Shown here one piece after another: positions 27,105 through 38,062 of a stretch of DNA of 64,000 nt (positions within the stretch are counted from its first letter, which is position 1; the number at the start of each line of letters is the position of its first letter). Source of the stretch: Desulfofundulus australicus DSM 11792 (GTDB taxonomy: Bacteria; Bacillota; Desulfotomaculia; Desulfotomaculales; Desulfovirgulaceae); NCBI RefSeq assembly GCF_900129285.1, contig NZ_FQUW01000018.1, positions 1-64,000 on the forward strand, given 5' to 3'. Both the position numbers and the translations under genes were made by a program. Under the pieces are notes generated by a model that saw only the letters and a program-made list of their open reading frames with translations, did not search any database and was not told where the DNA came from.

Positions 27105-28562
27105 TCAGCAGGCACCGGCAACCCGGCCCAGGCGGGAGAGCACCTTTTCCCGGCCCAAAAGGGAAATGACCTGGTAAAGCTCCGGCCCGTGGGTCCGGCC
27201 GGTGAGAGCTACCCTGATGGGCAGGTAAACCTTCCGGGCACCCAGACCCAGCTCTTTGGGCAGTTTTTTCAATATGCCCCGGGCGGTGTCCTCATCCAGC
27301 TCACTGACCGTCCTGACCTTTTCCGCCAGGGCGGAAAGGACGCGGGGAACCTCTTCCCCGGCCAGCACCGCCCGGGCTTCTTCATCCTCCGGTTCAACCT
27401 CCGGCGCGAAGAAAATATCCACATGGCGGGTAATTTCGGACAGGCTGGTCAGGTAATCCCGTACGGTAGCCACCAGCTGTTTCAACCACCGGTACTGTTC
27501 CGGAGTCACCCCGCCGGAAATATAACCGGCTTTCTGCAGAAAGGGAATGGCCAGCTCGGTGAGGCGGTCCAGGGAACTCTGCCGGATGTAGTGGCCGTTC
27601 AACCAGTTAAGCTTGTCCAGGTCAAAAATGGCCGGGTTCTTTGCCACCCGCTCCAGGGAAAACTGCTGCACCAGTTCCTCCAGGGTGAATATTTCCTCCT
27701 CTCCCCCCGGGGACCAGCCCAAAAGGGCCAGGAAGTTGACCAGGGCCTCGGGAAGGTAGCCCATTTCCCGGTACTGCTCGATGGAAGTGGCCCCGTGCCG
27801 CTTGCTCATCTTGGAACGATCCTGGCCCAGGATCAGGGAAATATGGGCAAATTGAGGTTCTGGCCAGCCGAAAGCACGGTACAGGAGGATCTGCCTTGGC
27901 GTGTTGGACAGGTGCTCCTCCGCCCGGATGACATGGGTAATGCCCATATGGTGGTCGTCCACCACCACCGCAAAATTATAGGTGGGAATACCATCGGATT
28001 TGACGATAATAAAATCGCCGATACCCGCCGTATCAAAGGTCACCTCACCGCGGACCAGATCGTGAACGGTGATGTTTTCCCCGGCGGGAACCGCAAAACG
28101 TAAAACCGGCCGCCGCCCCATTTCTTCCAGGCGGCGCCGGTCCTGTTCAGTCAGGTGACGGCAGCGGCCGGAATAGCGGGGCATTTCACCGCGGGCCAGA
28201 AGGGCCTCCCGCTCGGCAGCCAGTTCTTCTTCCGTACAGTAACAGGGGTAGGCCCACCCGCTTTCTAAAAGCTGCCGGGCATACTGCTGGTAAATGGAAA
28301 GCCGTTCCGTCTGCCGGTACGGGCCGCAGGGGCCGCCCACCTCAACTCCCTCATCCCAGTCAAGGCCCAGCCAGCGTAGTGCTTCCAGGATATTTTGCTC
28401 CGATTCCCGGGAAGAACGCTCCAGATCCGTATCTTCAATGCGCACAATAAAAGTACCGCCCTTCTGGCGGGCAAACAGCCAGTTAAATAACGCCGAACGA
28501 GCCCCACCGATATGCAGCGGGCCGGTAGGGCTGGGTGCAAACCTCACTCTGACGCCGGACAA
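27105..28562 (-). CDS. gltX: Glutamyl-tRNA synthetase
   Basis: Class I synthetase of 485 residues. [23 protein letters not shown] has the HIGH-type motif (HIGG), and SKMSKRHG is the KMSKS loop. CYC...[11 protein letters not shown] covers the zinc-binding region. In most Firmicutes lacking GlnRS this enzyme is non-discriminating and also charges tRNA-Gln for the amidotransferase route; no glnS is in the window. TTG start with GGAGG 8 bases upstream. A TATAAT promoter lies just before it. Confidence 0.92.
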   Translation of the reverse strand: MSGVRVRFAPSPTGPLHIGGARSALFNWLFARQKGGTFIVRIEDTDLERSSRESEQNILEALRWLGLDWDEGVEVGGPCGPYRQTERLSIYQQYARQLLESGWAYPCYCTEEELAAEREALLARGEMPRYSGRCRHLTEQDRRRLEEMGRRPVLRFAVPAGENITVHDLVRGEVTFDTAGIGDFIIVKSDGIPTYNFAVVVDDHHMGITHVIRAEEHLSNTPRQILLYRAFGWPEPQFAHISLILGQDRSKMSKRHGATSIEQYREMGYLPEALVNFLALLGWSPGGEEEIFTLEELVQQFSLERVAKNPAIFDLDKLNWLNGHYIRQSSLDRLTELAIPFLQKAGYISGGVTPEQYRWLKQLVATVRDYLTSLSEITRHVDIFFAPEVEPEDEEARAVLAGEEVPRVLSALAEKVRTVSELDEDTARGILKKLPKELGLGARKVYLPIRVALTGRTHGPELYQVISLLGREKVLSRLGRVAGAC

Positions 28563-28611
28563 AAATGGTCCTCCTCCACTATGTATTTTAAGACCTCATT
28601 ATTCGACCCAT

Positions 28612-28641
28612 ATTATATCACCGGCCGGGCGTAAGAAGCAA
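28612..28641 (-). promoter_or_regulatory. Candidate promoter of the gltX-cysE-cysS-mrnC-rlmB-yacP run
   Basis: On the minus strand TTGCTT (28641-28636) and TATAAT (28617-28612) are 18 bases apart, about 50 bases before the gltX start. No T-box leader (stem I or AGGGTGG antiterminator) is seen between promoter and gene. Confidence 0.5.
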
Positions 28642-28795
28642 CTTGAGAAATGGGCGCGGGGCCTTGCCGGGGCCCGCATGCGGCACTAGAATATAAGGGA
28701 AGAGAAATACCCTTTCCCCGCCGGGCAGATACGCGGGGGCAAATTGCGGCCGGTCCGGCCGGGGCCGGACAGCCAAAAAAGGACGGTAATGGCAA

Positions 28796-29434
28796 GTGAT
28801 TGCAGGATTAACCGGCGGCATTGCCACGGGTAAAAGCACGGTGGCCGCTCTATTCCGGGATCTGGGGGCACGGGTGATTGACTTTGACGCCCTCGCCCAC
28901 AGGGTGATGAGCCCGGGGTTAAAGGCATGGGAAGAAATCGTAAAATTTTTCGGCACGGGTATACTGAACCCTGACCGGACCATCAACCGGAAGGAGCTGG
29001 GCCGCCTGGTTTTCGACGATCCGGAAAAGCTGGCCCGGCTGAACAGCATCGTTCACCCGGCAGTTTTTGAGGAGGACAGGAAAATTACCGCAGAAATCCT
29101 GGCCCGGGATCCCGATGCGGTGATCATCAAAGAGATTCCCCTGCTGGTGGAAGCAGGGGCGGGACATCTGGTGGACAAAATCATCGTGGTTCACGCATCC
29201 CCCGAAGTACAGCTGCAAAGGCTTCTGGGCCGGGGATTCAACCGGGAGGAAGCTTTGAAAAGAATTAACGCCCAGGCTCCCCCGGGCGAGAAAATGAAGT
29301 GGGCTGATTTTGTTATTTATAACGACGGCTGCCTGGAAGAAACCCGGAAGCAGGTGGAAGAAGTCTACCGGCAATTGGTGCAGGCAAGGGCAAGCTCCGC
29401 AACGGTAACCCGGCGTATTTCCCCGTCTTCATAA
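28796..29434 (+). CDS. coaE: Dephospho-CoA kinase
   Basis: Last enzyme of CoA synthesis (ATP-dependent 3'-phosphorylation), 212 residues. GLTGGIATGKSTVAALF (residues 4-20) is the P-loop, VIDFDALAH the Asp-dyad motif and LGRGFNREEALKRINAQAP the LID region with its arginines. The GTG start has a weak GGACGG upstream. The last 70 bases overlap, antiparallel, the 3' end of the HEAT-repeat gene. The C-terminal Ser/Arg-rich tail probably reflects that overlap. CoaX, which acts earlier in the same pathway, is at 57 kb. Confidence 0.9.
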   Translation: MIAGLTGGIATGKSTVAALFRDLGARVIDFDALAHRVMSPGLKAWEEIVKFFGTGILNPDRTINRKELGRLVFDDPEKLARLNSIVHPAVFEEDRKITAEILARDPDAVIIKEIPLLVEAGAGHLVDKIIVVHASPEVQLQRLLGRGFNREEALKRINAQAPPGEKMKWADFVIYNDGCLEETRKQVEEVYRQLVQARASSATVTRRISPSS

Positions 29435-30003
29435 ACGGGTACGATACTGGTATCCTGCAACAAATGCCCGTATTGCTCCCTATCCAGTTTCTCGCCCATT
29501 ATACCGAGAAAACGCAACGTGTACCCCCTTACCACGGGGTCGGGATCATCCACGTAAGGGGCCAGCATGGGTATGTATCTCCTCACCAGATCCGGTCTGG
29601 CCCGGGCAATTTGTCCTGCCGCCCACATTACTCCGCGGCGCAGCATCTCCTCCTCCACGTGAAAGAGGATGATGGAAGCATAATCCCCATATAGATCCGG
29701 CCGACGGGCAACAATTTCCCCCATGGCTTCCACGGAGGCCCAGCCAATGCCCCCGGACTCCTCGTTAATGGCCCAGAGCAGGTTGCGCAAAATCAACCTC
29801 ACCGCCTGGGGGTCTTCTTCGGCCAGGCGCCCGGCCACCACACCCATGGCCTCGATGGCCCGCCAGCAGAGGAGCGTACCGGGCTCATACAGGAGCCTTC
29901 TCAAGTACCTGATCCTGGTCCTGTCCCCGGCCACCATTTCGGCGATTTCATCATACTTCCGCTCTTTTAACAGGGTTATCACGAGGTCTTTAGTATTCAA
30001 CAT
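29365..30003 (-). CDS. HEAT-repeat protein (DVU0298-like)
   Basis: A 212-residue soluble alpha-solenoid. Repeats of A.EAMG...A, e.g. CWRAIEAMGVVAGRLAEEDP, GWASVEAMGEIVARRPD and GVMWAAGQIARARPDLVRR, follow at 35-40 residue spacing. The C-terminus has a small beta segment (DTSIVPVYEDGEIRRVTVAELA). The sequence is close in character to the DVU0298 family named from Desulfovibrio and spread in sulfate reducers; I recall the family rather than prove it. ATG 30003 is preceded by GGGGTGG. It may be a protein-binding scaffold. Confidence 0.72.
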   Translation of the reverse strand: MLNTKDLVITLLKERKYDEIAEMVAGDRTRIRYLRRLLYEPGTLLCWRAIEAMGVVAGRLAEEDPQAVRLILRNLLWAINEESGGIGWASVEAMGEIVARRPDLYGDYASIILFHVEEEMLRRGVMWAAGQIARARPDLVRRYIPMLAPYVDDPDPVVRGYTLRFLGIMGEKLDREQYGHLLQDTSIVPVYEDGEIRRVTVAELALACTNCR

Positions 30004-30072
30004 AGAATCCACCCCTTCGCCGGGTATAAAAGCCATGCCGGTTGCCCCCGGAAGAATTCCGTCCCTGCGCGG

Positions 30073-31302
30073 TTAATCCAGAGCTCCTGTGGGCAATAGA
30101 TTTTCCGAACGACCCCGAGAAGAGACAACGGCGGCCACGGCGTAAGCCGCTATCCCCTCACCGGTACCGGTAAAGCCCAGCCCTTCGGTGGTTGTAGCCT
30201 TGACGTTAATGCGGCCGGCATCAATATTGAGCGAGCGGGCAATGTTAAATTCCATGCTGGGAATGTATGCGGCCAGCCGGGGTGCCTGGGCCACCACCAC
30301 GGCATCGATATTGCTCACCCTGTACCCCCGTTCCGCCAGCATCTTTCCCACCTCTTCCAGCAGCATCAGGCTGGAAATCCCGGCATAACGGGGGTCGTGA
30401 TCGGGAAAATGGCGGCCGATATCCCCCAGCCCGGCGGCACCCAGGAGGGCGTCCATAACAGCGTGGACCAGCACGTCGGCATCGGAATGCCCCGCCAGAC
30501 CCCGCTCAAAGGGCACCTCCACCCCTCCCAGGATCAGGGGGCGCCCGGCAACCAGCCGGTGCACATCGTATCCGAAACCCATCCTCAACGGTGCAGAAGG
30601 CACGTTGCTCTTCTCCCCTTTCTCCAGCAGGGCCTCCGCCACAACCATATCCTCGGGGGTGGTAATTTTAATATTCCGGTAGGAGCCGGGGACCAGTTTC
30701 ACCGGGTGGCCCATGGCCTCCACCAGGGAAGCGTCATCGGTGGCCGAAATTTTTTCCGCCGCCGCCCGCCGGTGGGCTTCCACGAGCAGGGAAAACCTGA
30801 AGCCCTGGGGGGTCTGGGCCTGCCACAGCACTTCCCGGGGGAGGGTACGGGCCACAAAGCCCCCGGAGCCCGCCTCCTTTACCGTATCCTTCACCGGAAC
30901 GGCCAGGGTGGCCGCCCCCCAGCGGGAAGCCTCGCGGGCCACCGCCAGCACATCCTCCACCCGCGCCAGGGGCCGGGCGCCATCATGAACGAGCACAACC
31001 TCCGTTTCCGGCGGCAGGGCTTCCAGCCCGTTGCGCACGGAATCCTGCCGCCGCCCGCCGCCGGGTACCACTCCCCGCAGTTTGCGGCAGCCCCATTCCC
31101 GGCGGGCCAGCCGGTCCACGCGCTCCACATCCCCCTCCGCCGCCACCACAACGTAGCCCTGGACCGGTTCCGCTTCCTCAAAAATGCGCAGGCTCCGGGC
31201 CAGCACGGGCAAACCGGAAAGGGGCAGGAACTGCTTGTTTATTCCCTGCCCCATCCGCTCGGAACGCCCGGCGGCCACCACCACGGCAAAAACATTATCC
31301 AA
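30073..31302 (-). CDS. ispDF: Bifunctional IspD/IspF of the MEP pathway
   Basis: Fusion of two isoprenoid enzymes, 409 residues. Residues 1-228 are 2-C-methyl-D-erythritol 4-phosphate cytidylyltransferase ([40 protein letters not shown]). Residues 245-402 are 2-C-methyl-D-erythritol 2,4-cyclodiphosphate synthase ([40 protein letters not shown], with the Asp-x-His zinc site). Between lies a short linker. In Bacillus the same position carries separate ispD and ispF genes. TTG start overlaps the yacL stop; SD GGGGTG. Confidence 0.95.
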   Translation of the reverse strand: MDNVFAVVVAAGRSERMGQGINKQFLPLSGLPVLARSLRIFEEAEPVQGYVVVAAEGDVERVDRLARREWGCRKLRGVVPGGGRRQDSVRNGLEALPPETEVVLVHDGARPLARVEDVLAVAREASRWGAATLAVPVKDTVKEAGSGGFVARTLPREVLWQAQTPQGFRFSLLVEAHRRAAAEKISATDDASLVEAMGHPVKLVPGSYRNIKITTPEDMVVAEALLEKGEKSNVPSAPLRMGFGYDVHRLVAGRPLILGGVEVPFERGLAGHSDADVLVHAVMDALLGAAGLGDIGRHFPDHDPRYAGISSLMLLEEVGKMLAERGYRVSNIDAVVVAQAPRLAAYIPSMEFNIARSLNIDAGRINVKATTTEGLGFTGTGEGIAAYAVAAVVSSRGRSENLLPTGALD

Positions 31303-32437
31303 TGGCGTTCACCCCGTTATAGCGCACATTTCCGTTTTCCTGGCGCTGCTCCTGCCGGGGACGGGCGAAGATCATCCGCCCGGCAGCCGTCTGCAGTACG
31401 CTGGTTACCAGCACGCTGATGGTCTGCCCGATATATTTTTTACCCCCGTCGACCACGATCATGGTGCCGTCATCCAGGTAGCCCACACCCTGGCCGGCTT
31501 CCTTGCCGTCCCGGACCACCTGCACGACCATTTCTTCCCCGGGCAGGACCACCGGTTTGATGGCGTTGGCCAGCTCATTGATGTTGAGCACCTTCACACC
31601 GTGAAGCTCGGCCACCTTGTTCAGATTAAAATCGTTGGTCATTATTTTGGCCCCCAGGCGCTGGGCCAGTTTGACCAGCTTGGAATCCACCTCGGTTACA
31701 TCTTCCAGGCCCCGCACATTATCGATTATTTGAACCTTGACCGGGGAATTCTTGCGCATCTGGTTCAGTATATCCAGCCCCCGGCGGCCGCGGTTGCGTT
31801 TTAACACGTCCGGAGAATCGGCAATATGCCGCAGTTCCTCCAGCACAAAGGCGGGAACCAGAAGGGTGCCTTCAATAAAACCGCTGTCAACCAGGTCAGC
31901 AATGCGGCCGTCGATAATTACGCTGGTATCCAGCAGCTTGAAATTGGACTGGCGGTTTTCCGCCCGGGAGGCCTTTTCCCTGCCAAAACGGGGAAAATTA
32001 CTGAAAAGGCCCAGCAGCTCCTCCCTTTTTTTCACGGCCACACTCATTCCCAGATAACCCAGAAGCAGGGTGCCCAGGATCCAGATAATCTTGCCCAGCG
32101 GTCCCAGAACAAAAAGAATTGAACCTAATAAATTAGCAATTATGAGTCCAATAATCAGGCCCACAGAACCCATCACCAGGTCCTGGGTCGGGGTCCTGGA
32201 AAGACGCTGTTCCAGGAAAGATGTCAGGCGTACGGCCCCGCGAATGATCGGGGAAGCCAGGAACAGGCCCAGTATAAGCCCGATCAGGGTGCTCAGGGCC
32301 AGGATGCCGAACTTAAGCTGGGGCAGGCCGCCCGGGAGAGATAACAAACCCCTGTCCAGAACGAGCAGGCCCGTATAAAAGCCGGACGCCGAAAAGATGG
32401 CAATCAGCAGAAAAAAAATAACGCGCCTCAGCAACAT
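31295..32437 (-). CDS. yacL: PIN/TRAM-domain membrane protein
   Basis: A 380-residue integral membrane protein. Four N-terminal hydrophobic segments (residues 1-130) precede a PIN nuclease domain ([50 protein letters not shown]) and a C-terminal TRAM RNA-binding domain ([28 protein letters not shown]). The acidic PIN residues are intact, so a membrane-anchored RNase is likely. The ATG is favoured over the GTG two codons earlier. Immediately upstream of ispDF, as in Firmicutes generally. Confidence 0.88.
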   Translation of the reverse strand: MLLRRVIFFLLIAIFSASGFYTGLLVLDRGLLSLPGGLPQLKFGILALSTLIGLILGLFLASPIIRGAVRLTSFLEQRLSRTPTQDLVMGSVGLIIGLIIANLLGSILFVLGPLGKIIWILGTLLLGYLGMSVAVKKREELLGLFSNFPRFGREKASRAENRQSNFKLLDTSVIIDGRIADLVDSGFIEGTLLVPAFVLEELRHIADSPDVLKRNRGRRGLDILNQMRKNSPVKVQIIDNVRGLEDVTEVDSKLVKLAQRLGAKIMTNDFNLNKVAELHGVKVLNINELANAIKPVVLPGEEMVVQVVRDGKEAGQGVGYLDDGTMIVVDGGKKYIGQTISVLVTSVLQTAAGRMIFARPRQEQRQENGNVRYNGVNAIG

Positions 32438-32570
32438 TTTCACCTCACTTTCTCCTCAACTCTCTTTAATTCTCCTGTTTACGAGTGGGCTTGCCCGCTT
32501 CATTGCTGACACTTATATTATAGCCCCATAAGATAACCACTTCAACTAAAAATTGGAGATTCTTACCTTT

Positions 32571-32603
32571 TAAAAAAAAACACGCCAGTAATTACTGACG
32601 TGT
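32571..32603 (-). terminator. Terminator of carD
   Basis: On the minus strand ACACGTCAGTAATTACTGGCGTGT folds into a near-perfect 12-bp arm pair and is followed by TTTTTTTTT. It lies directly after the carD stop. Confidence 0.85.
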
Positions 32604-32604
32604 A

Positions 32605-33081
32605 TTAAGCAAAAGCGCTGTCCACCAGGGATTGGGCTTTTTCTTCTTCCAGTTCGGTAGCCAGAGCCAGCTCACTGATTAATATCTGACGAGCATTCTC
32701 CAGCATTTTTCTTTCCCCGGAAGAAAGGCCCTTTTCCTTCTCTCTCTTGGCCAGGTTACGCACCACCTCGGCAACCTCGTATATATCGCCGCTGCGCATT
32801 TTTTCCAGATTAGCCCGGTAGCGGCGGTTCCAGTTGGAGGACATGGCGGTGCTTTTTCCCTTGAGGATGCTGATAACTTTGGGTACGCTTGCCCGATCTA
32901 TGACTTCCCGCAGGCCAATTTCCCGGCAGTTGGCAATGGGAATCATTACCTTCATATCACCTACGGGCAAGCGCAAAATATAATACTGCTTCTTCTCTCC
33001 CAGAACTTCTTTTTCCTCAATGGCTTCGATGATCCCTGCCCCGTGCATGGGGTACACGACCTTATCTCCAACTTTAAACAA
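32605..33081 (-). CDS. carD: CarD/CdnL-family transcription regulator
   Basis: A 158-residue RNA polymerase-binding protein that stabilises open promoter complexes, often at rRNA promoters. The N-terminal RID domain is plain: MFKVGDKVVYPMHGAGIIEAIEE..VLG..K.YYILRLPVGDMKVMIP. The C-terminal helical DNA-binding part has NWNRRYRANLEKMRSGDIYEVAEVVRNLAKRE and the LSSGERKMLENARQIL signature. TTG start after GGGGGT. It diverges from the hypothetical gene at 33.3 kb with about 200 bases of AT-rich, promoter-like DNA between. Confidence 0.9.
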   Translation of the reverse strand: MFKVGDKVVYPMHGAGIIEAIEEKEVLGEKKQYYILRLPVGDMKVMIPIANCREIGLREVIDRASVPKVISILKGKSTAMSSNWNRRYRANLEKMRSGDIYEVAEVVRNLAKREKEKGLSSGERKMLENARQILISELALATELEEEKAQSLVDSAFA

Positions 33082-33278
33082 CGCCGGACCCCCTTAAACT
33101 TAAAACTTTACCTGTACAAAATTATAGCAGGAACCGCGACATTTGTCAAGAAATATTAATTTTAGCATAGCTACTATGCCGTGTCAACAGAAATTTTTGA
33201 ATAGCCTGTTTGACAGGACAAGCACCCGGCAGGTATAATTATCAAAAAAGGGCCATCTGAAAAAGGAGTGGTACCGTT

Positions 33279-33677
33279 TTGATCAAAAATGCAGCCTATG
33301 ATGATTTTCAGCGCACGGTTTCGGAAGTGCTGGTCTGCAACCGGAGTGTACTGGACGTGCTGGCCAAGACCCAGGAGGCCAATGCCCGCCTGAACAGGGC
33401 GGTGATTAAAACGGTTACCAGCTGCGGATGCTTGAGAATAAACGCCCGGAAAAAAGAAATTCCCCCGGATGCTACCCTGGCCGACCTGCGGCACCTGCTG
33501 GAATCACACCTGGCAGGGGAAATGTGCGGGGAATGCCGGGAGGCGGTGGAAAACGCTATCGGGCGCTGCCTGTTCTACCTGGCGGCCCTGTGCGATCTGC
33601 TTGATTTGAATCTGGAAGATATTGTGGCCAAGGAACAGAAACAACTGCGCATCCTGGGCATATATAACCTGGCTTGA
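33279..33677 (+). CDS. Conserved hypothetical, MazG-like helical protein with CGC and CxxC
   Basis: A 132-residue clostridial protein without assigned function. A helical N-terminus (FQRTVSEVLVCNRSVLDVLAKTQEANARLNRAVIKTVTSCGCLRI) is followed by MCGECREAVENAIGRCLFYLAALCDLLDLNLEDIVAKE, whose last part resembles the C-terminal helix pair of MazG-like pyrophosphohydrolases. The Cys residues (SCGC, CGEC) suggest a metal site, though the MazG acidic set is incomplete. TTG start with AAAGGAG about 11 bases upstream. It faces carD divergently and ends in a terminator shared with disA. Confidence 0.65.
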   Translation: MIKNAAYDDFQRTVSEVLVCNRSVLDVLAKTQEANARLNRAVIKTVTSCGCLRINARKKEIPPDATLADLRHLLESHLAGEMCGECREAVENAIGRCLFYLAALCDLLDLNLEDIVAKEQKQLRILGIYNLA

Positions 33678-33702
33678 AAAAGGCGCCGGTCGACGCCTTT
33701 TT
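33677..33702. terminator. Bidirectional terminator between hypothetical gene and disA
   Basis: AAAAAGGCG-CCGGTCGA-CGCCTTTTT is a symmetric hairpin with A- and T-runs on either side, so it can stop transcription from both convergent genes. It abuts the disA stop codon. Confidence 0.8.
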
Positions 33703-34790
33703 TAATTGCGACCCTCCTGAAGCAGTTGCTCGCGGTAACGGGCCAATCCTTCTTTAATGGAACGGGCCCGCGCCTCCCCGATACCCTCCACCGCATCCAG
33801 CTCTTCAATGCTGGCATTGAGAATTTTCTGCAGGGAACCAAACTCTTTAACCATATTTTCAATCACCGGCAGGGGCAGGCGGGGAATTTTATCCAGGATG
33901 CGGTACCCCCGGGGAGAAACGCTCTGGTCGAGAATGCTGGTGCTCCCGGGATACCCCAGGGCACGGGCAATCAGGGAAAGATCCAGGAGGTCCTCCGCCG
34001 GCCAGCTGTTGATCATGGCCAGAATGGTACCCGGGGACCTGTCCGCAGCCGTAGCGTAGTCACGGATAATCAGCAGGCCCTCGTGTTCCACGCCGGTTAC
34101 CAGCTCTTCCAGCTGCATGGTGATCAGCCTTCCCTCTATCCCCAGCTCGCTGATGTACTTCTCAATTTCCTTGACCACCCGCAGTACCATCTCCACCCTC
34201 TGAATGGCCCGGCTCACATCAAAAAGGGTTACCGCTTCCTCAAACTCCAGAATGCTCAGCTGCTTCACCACCCGGTCCAGCACCGAGCGGTATTTTTCCA
34301 GAGTCTGAATGGCCTGGTTGGCCTTGGCCAGAATAACCCCCACATCCCGCAGCACATACTTCAGGTTTCCCTTGTAAATGGTAATTACTCCCCGGCGCTG
34401 GGAAATGGAAATGACCATGGCACCGGTCTGCTTGGCCACCCGTTCGGCCGTGCGGTGCCTGATGCCGGTTTCGGTGGAAGGAATGCTCAGGTTGGGGATG
34501 AGCTGGGTGTTCGCCGCCAGGATTCGCTTCAAATCCGAACTTATAATTATGGCCCCATCCATCTTGGCCAGCTCATAAAGGTTGGCCGGCGTGAATTCCG
34601 CGTTAACGGCAAATCCTCCCTCGGCAATCTCCATTACTTCCGGCGAATCGCCAATAACAATCAGCGCCCCCGTTTTTGCCCGCAGGATGTTTTCCAGGCC
34701 TTCGCGCAAGGGAGTACCGGGAGCAACGGTACGCAGCAACTGCAGCAGCCTGTCTTCTACACGTTCCTCCTTCAAGGTTTCACCCCTCAT
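33702..34790 (-). CDS. disA: DNA integrity scanning diadenylate cyclase
   Basis: Makes c-di-AMP from two ATP and senses branched DNA. The 362-residue protein has the N-terminal DAC domain with its DGA (KMDGAIIIS) and RHR (GIRHRTAERV) motifs, a central helical spine and a C-terminal helix-hairpin-helix domain (LDAVEGIGEARARSIKEGL). ATG 34790 overlaps the radA stop. A TTG five codons later (34775) is better spaced from GAGGGG, so the precise start is open. The radA-disA pair is conserved and links DNA repair with c-di-AMP and sporulation control. Confidence 0.92.
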   Translation of the reverse strand: MRGETLKEERVEDRLLQLLRTVAPGTPLREGLENILRAKTGALIVIGDSPEVMEIAEGGFAVNAEFTPANLYELAKMDGAIIISSDLKRILAANTQLIPNLSIPSTETGIRHRTAERVAKQTGAMVISISQRRGVITIYKGNLKYVLRDVGVILAKANQAIQTLEKYRSVLDRVVKQLSILEFEEAVTLFDVSRAIQRVEMVLRVVKEIEKYISELGIEGRLITMQLEELVTGVEHEGLLIIRDYATAADRSPGTILAMINSWPAEDLLDLSLIARALGYPGSTSILDQSVSPRGYRILDKIPRLPLPVIENMVKEFGSLQKILNASIEELDAVEGIGEARARSIKEGLARYREQLLQEGRN

Positions 34791-36150
34791 TTTCCAGGGC
34801 TATTTCCAGAGCCTCTGACAGGGTCCGGGCCGTCCAAATTTCCAGGGTTCCCAACCGTGACCGGTCCACCTGACCCGCATTGGCCCGGGGCAGCAGGCAG
34901 CGGGTGAAACCCAGCTGTGCCGCTTCCTGGACCCTTTTCTCAATCCCGGTAACGGGGCGGAGTTCCCCCGTCAGGCCCACTTCACCCACCACCGCCAGGC
35001 GGCAGTTAACCGGGCGATCCCGGAAACTGGAAGCCAGGGCCACCGCTATGGCCAGGTCAACCGCCGGCTCCACCAGGCGCACCCCGCCCACCGCGTTGAC
35101 ATAGGCGTCATAGCTGCCCAGATGCAGGCCCACCCGCTTTTCCAGCACGGCCATGATCAGAATAACCCGGTTGTAATCCACCCCCGCCGTCATGCGCCGG
35201 GGGGTGCCGAAGCCGGTGGGCGACACCAGGGCCTGAACTTCCACCAGAAGCGGCCTCGTCCCTTCCAGGGTGGGCACCACCACCGACCCGGCCACCGGCC
35301 CGGCGGAGTGCTGCATTATGAACAGGGAAGAGGGATTGGCCACCTCCACCAGGCCGGCATCCTTCATCTCAAAGACGCCAATCTCGTTGGTGGACCCAAA
35401 ACGGTTTTTAACCCCCCGCAGGATGCGGAAGGACTGGTGCCTCTCCCCTTCAAAATACAGCACCACATCCACCATATGCTCCAGGATCCGCGGCCCGGCC
35501 AGTATTCCCTCCTTGGTCACGTGCCCGACCAGGAAAATGGCCACTCCCATTTCCTTGGCCAGGCGCATCAGCCGGGTGGTGCACTCCCGCACCTGCCCCA
35601 CACTGCCGGGAGCAGAACCGAAATCCACATGGTGCATGGTCTGGATGGAATCCACCACAACCAGGGCGGGATTCAAAGACCTGATGCTGTTTTCCACCGC
35701 ATCAATATCCGTTTCTGCCAGGAGGTACAGCCGGCTGGACTCCACGCCCAGGCGGATGGCCCTCATGCGTACCTGCTGGAGCGACTCCTCACCGGTGACA
35801 TAAAGTACCACCCGGCCGGCACCGGCAACACCGGTGGCCACCTGTAAAAGGAGGGTGGATTTACCGATCCCCGGATCTCCCCCCAGCAAAATCAACGAGG
35901 CAGGTACCACACCACCGCCCAGCACCCGGTCCAGTTCACCAATACCGGTGGAAAACCTTTCTTCCTTATCCAGGTTGATCTGGGTTATGGGAAGCGGAAC
36001 AGGAGCAGCGGCCCTGCCCTCTTTCTGCCCCCTGCCGGAAGCCCTTTCCTCCAACAGGGAATTCCACGCCCCGCACTCAGGGCAGCGGCCCAGCCAGGAA
36101 TGCGTGCAGTGCCCGCACTCCTGGCAGCAGTAGCGGGTCTTTCCGCTCAT
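34780..36150 (-). CDS. radA: DNA repair protein RadA (Sms)
   Basis: RecA-like branch-migration helicase of 456 residues. In order: an N-terminal four-Cys zinc finger (CCQECGHCTHSWLGRCPECGAW), Walker A GGDPGIGKSTL, Walker B-type ALVVVDSIQT, the RadA-specific KNRFGSTNEIG motif and a C-terminal Lon-protease-like domain (SYDAYVNAVGGVRLVEPAVDLAIAVALASS). The ATG is favoured over GTG two codons upstream because AAGGAAGA is 6 bases before it. Downstream of the gdhA-glnA insertion and upstream of disA. Confidence 0.93.
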   Translation of the reverse strand: MSGKTRYCCQECGHCTHSWLGRCPECGAWNSLLEERASGRGQKEGRAAAPVPLPITQINLDKEERFSTGIGELDRVLGGGVVPASLILLGGDPGIGKSTLLLQVATGVAGAGRVVLYVTGEESLQQVRMRAIRLGVESSRLYLLAETDIDAVENSIRSLNPALVVVDSIQTMHHVDFGSAPGSVGQVRECTTRLMRLAKEMGVAIFLVGHVTKEGILAGPRILEHMVDVVLYFEGERHQSFRILRGVKNRFGSTNEIGVFEMKDAGLVEVANPSSLFIMQHSAGPVAGSVVVPTLEGTRPLLVEVQALVSPTGFGTPRRMTAGVDYNRVILIMAVLEKRVGLHLGSYDAYVNAVGGVRLVEPAVDLAIAVALASSFRDRPVNCRLAVVGEVGLTGELRPVTGIEKRVQEAAQLGFTRCLLPRANAGQVDRSRLGTLEIWTARTLSEALEIALENEG

Positions 36151-36380
36151 GGTCACTCTTCCTTAAATTAATCGGGAACCCGAAACCCCACTCCTGAAAA
36201 TAAAATTCGTCATTCCCGGGCCTTTTTTCACAGAAGATAACATTTTTAGTATAACATTTCTTAATTTGCTTCCACAAGTTAAAAACAATACCAGAACAGG
36301 GTCTTATCACCTCGATCCGCCCCGGCTAAGGCTGCAGTCCGCCCGGCAGGCCCGCTTACAACCTTTACCGGAAAGGTAAA

Positions 36381-36405
36381 GAAAAAAACCGGGCAAACAC
36401 CCGGT
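36381..36405 (-). terminator. Terminator after the small Cys-rich gene
   Basis: On the minus strand ACCGGG...CCCGGT closes a short stem followed by TTTTTTT. A further perfect CTTTACC-GGAAA-GGTAAAG hairpin is next to it at 36363-36381. The gap up to radA otherwise shows no gene. Confidence 0.7.
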
Positions 36406-36452
36406 TCCTGCAGGGCAATGACGCCGGGCGGCAAGCCAACCTTCCCCGGCTT

Positions 36453-36635
36453 TTATATCTGCAGCTTGTCAGGGGGCTGAAGTTGCCTCTTTAGCAATTC
36501 CTGAAGCAACGCTTTTATGTCCTGCAATTCCTTTTCCAGGGCGATGAGCTTATGCACGGCCTGACTGGGGCAGCAGTTCCCGAATTGAGCGCATTTTGAG
36601 CAGGGATCCACATAGGCCAGCGGGCACTGATTCAC
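36453..36635 (-). CDS. Small Cys-rich protein with coiled-coil tail
   Basis: A 60-residue protein I do not recognise. Five cysteines are crowded in the first 22 residues (C4, C12, C15, C21, C22; CSKCAQFGNCC) and could bind a metal or Fe-S cluster. The rest is a leucine-rich helix (HKLIALEKELQDIKALLQELLKRQL) with heptad spacing, suggesting dimerisation. It lies in the same direction as gdhA/glnA, followed by a clear terminator, which supports a real gene. Confidence 0.6.
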   Translation of the reverse strand: MNQCPLAYVDPCSKCAQFGNCCPSQAVHKLIALEKELQDIKALLQELLKRQLQPPDKLQI

Positions 36636-36683
36636 GGTTTAACCCCCTTTAATTAACATTCCGGCATCCCCGGTTCTCCTGTA

Positions 36684-38042
<1,359 letters not shown>

Positions 38043-38062
38043 TTATGTTCTGGAATTGGCTG

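Noticed and set aside
26130-28795. T-box leaders before gltX, cysE or cysS
   Set aside because: I looked for the stem I AGTA/GGTGG features and the AGGGTGGNACCGCG antiterminator and found none; only simple hairpins.
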